NCBI RefSeq assembly: GCF_025118155.1
Contig: NW_026251398.1
Location: 124,001-188,000 of the forward strand
Length of the DNA stretch: 64,000 nt
Reading direction: 5' to 3'
From: Cokeromyces recurvatus
Taxonomy: Eukaryota > Mucoromycota > Mucoromycetes > Mucorales > Mucoraceae
A program made the position numbers and the translations under genes. The notes under the pieces were generated by a model. It was not told the DNA's origin. It ran no database searches and saw only the letters and a program-made list of their open reading frames with translations. Positions 62,624 to 64,000 of this stretch are shown here, piece after piece. How positions within the stretch are numbered: position 1 is the first letter of the stretch; the number at the start of each line of letters is the position of its first letter.

Positions 62624-63029
62624 GTTTAATCTTATTACTCCTCATTACGTATTTTTTTATAATTAACACGCATGTACAACGCGAGGACAAATCAATTTTT
62701 ACATGGCTAAAAAATAAACAATTTTTTATTTACTCCACAACCTTTTTCCTTTTTTTTTTATTTTTCTCTCCGCAAAAAAAATAAAAATTGGACATTTTCT
62801 TTTGCAAATACTAAAATGTAAATATTAAGCAAGTAAAAAAAAAGGGGGGGGCTGTACTATCTACACTTGATAAAAGCAAATAAATGAAAGAATAATTCTT
62901 CATTAAACAAATCTTTTTACTCTTTATTGATTTGCTACAATTATTCACAAATGGTGTAATTTATCTGAATTCAAAATACAAGCAATAGAATTTCAGGATA
63001 CCTGAAAGATACTAAAAAAAATAAATGAA

Positions 63030-63078
<49 letters not shown>

Positions 63079-63129
63079 ACATTACAATCTATTTCTTTTT
63101 CTTTTTTTAATTATTTTTATTATAAAACT
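62624..63129. promoter_or_regulatory. Upstream region of SQR with AAAT microsatellite
   Basis: Contains a G-rich tract (62843-62851) and (AAAT)n at about 63020-63079, followed by a T-rich stretch just before the SQR start. The left part is the 3' flank of the SMP-C2 gene. Confidence 0.5.
63020..63079. repeat. (AAAT)n microsatellite
   Basis: About 12 uninterrupted AAAT units, about 50 bp upstream of the SQR start codon. Confidence 0.9.
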
Positions 63130-64000
63130 ATGCTCTCTATACGTGCCCGCCTTTCAACCTTTAAACGTTCCTTTGTAACAGTTGCTGCTAAACAGCCTCA
63201 TATTGATCAAAAGTTTAAGGTTGTTGTAGTTGGTGGTGGGCCTGGTGGCCTTTCAGGTAAAATATAAATATATACATATATATACTTGGTATGTTTTATT
63301 TTTATTGTTCTTTTCTCATTCAATTACATATAGTTTCATCCACAGTTTCAAAGTTATTGGGGGAAAATCAAGTAGCCGTTATTGAGCCTTCTGGCAAACA
63401 CTATGTAAATAATAATAATAAAGAGAGATAGGGGAACGGACAAAATGGGAAAAGAATTGTCCATTAGATAGTAGGAATATAAGAAACTAATATGCTTTCT
63501 TTCTTTTTTTTTTTATAGTATCAACCCTTATGGACATATGTTGGTAGTGGATTAAAAAACTTCAATGAATCTGTTAAACCTATGGCTGAAGTGATGCCAA
63601 GTGAAGCAGAATGGATTCAAGATAAAGTTACAGAATTCGACCCTGATAATAACATTGTGAAGTTATCAAATGGACAAATTGTAGGATATGATTATTTAGT
63701 AGTAGCAGCAGGTATACAAATCAATTGGGACAATGTAAAAGGTTTAAGAGCTGCGTTAGGTAAAGACGGTGTAACTTCAAATTATGATCCTAAAAGTGTG
63801 CAAAAGACCTATGAGTTTCTTCAAAACTTTAAAGGTGGAAATGCTCTATTCACTTTCCCTAATAGTCCTATTAAATGTCCTGGAGCCCCTACTAAAATCA
63901 CTTTTTTGGCTGAAGAAATCTTTCGTCTTAATAACGTCCGTGATAAAACGAATGTCATCTATAATACATCGGGAGCAAAAATTTTTGGTGTTGATCATTA
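63130..64000 (+). CDS. Sulfide:quinone oxidoreductase, mitochondrial, cut by window edge
   Basis: Oxidises sulfide and passes electrons to ubiquinone at the inner mitochondrial membrane. Exons: 63130..63256, 63334..63404, 63519..64000 (continues), GT-AG with consistent phase. Seen: Arg/Ser/Thr-rich presequence MLSIRARLSTFKRSFVTVA; FAD-binding Rossmann motif KVVVVGGGPGGLS, interrupted by intron 1; VIEPSGKHYYQPLWTYVGSG; DYLVVAAGIQINWDNVKGL; and NSPIKCPGAPTKITFLAEE, which carries the conserved Cys expected in SQR. The closest known type is eukaryotic SQRDL/Hmt2. The 5' part is complete from its ATG. The C-terminal half lies outside the window. Confidence 0.93.

Overview
This window looks like nuclear DNA of an early-diverging fungus, most likely Mucoromycota (Mucorales-like). 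The evidence is very AT-rich sequence, many short GT-AG introns (about 45-120 nt), long A/T homopolymers inside introns, fungal-type genes (bifunctional ARG5,6, LYS9 saccharopine reductase, Cdc24, fungal Cox8), large F-box/LRR proteins, and a Fanzor (eukaryotic TnpB) remnant. I recognise no rRNA, tRNA or CRISPR array. Exon models were built by hand from reading frame, splice sites and family resemblance.

Layout: 1-1689 (-) F-box/LRR protein cut by the window edge; 2218-5036 (-) ARG5,6 arginine-biosynthesis polyprotein; 6972-7328 (-) COX8; 7732-9487 (+) LYS9; 9697-10428 (-) DNAJC8-like J protein; 11187-14512 (+) PNUTS-like protein phosphatase 1 regulator; 15456-18253 (-) Cdc24 RhoGEF; 18.3-28.4 kb a repeat-rich stretch with decayed genes, three LTR-like repeats and the Fanzor remnant; 28441-29130 (-) membrane protein; 29342-30756 (+) mitochondrial carrier; 31752-33764 (+) PARN deadenylase; 33791-36738 (-) secreted GH3 beta-glucosidase; 37.3-46.6 kb a composite element with about 410-bp near-identical terminal inverted repeats holding a decayed MULE transposase, a nested Tc1/mariner element and a spliced gene with a PD-(D/E)XK-like signature; 46.6-51.4 kb decayed DNA including a cluster of short hairpins; 51442-53409 (+) a second F-box/LRR protein; 55292-56953 (-) ACOT9-like thioesterase; 58320-62623 (+) SMP/C2 membrane-contact protein; 63130-64000 (+) sulfide:quinone oxidoreductase, cut by the window edge.

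The host genes are mostly housekeeping. Mitochondrial functions recur (ARG5,6, Cox8, carrier, thioesterase, SQR), as do amino-acid biosynthesis (Arg, Lys) and RNA metabolism (PNUTS, PARN, DNAJC8). Two blocks, about 19.6-28.1 kb and 37.3-50.5 kb, are mobile-element dominated and hold the unusual material: a Fanzor remnant whose third RuvC aspartate is changed, and a TIR-bounded element carrying a putative nuclease-like gene of unknown function. Several mobile-element reading frames break at homopolymer runs, while every host gene modelled reads through cleanly. This is either real decay or homopolymer error in the assembly.
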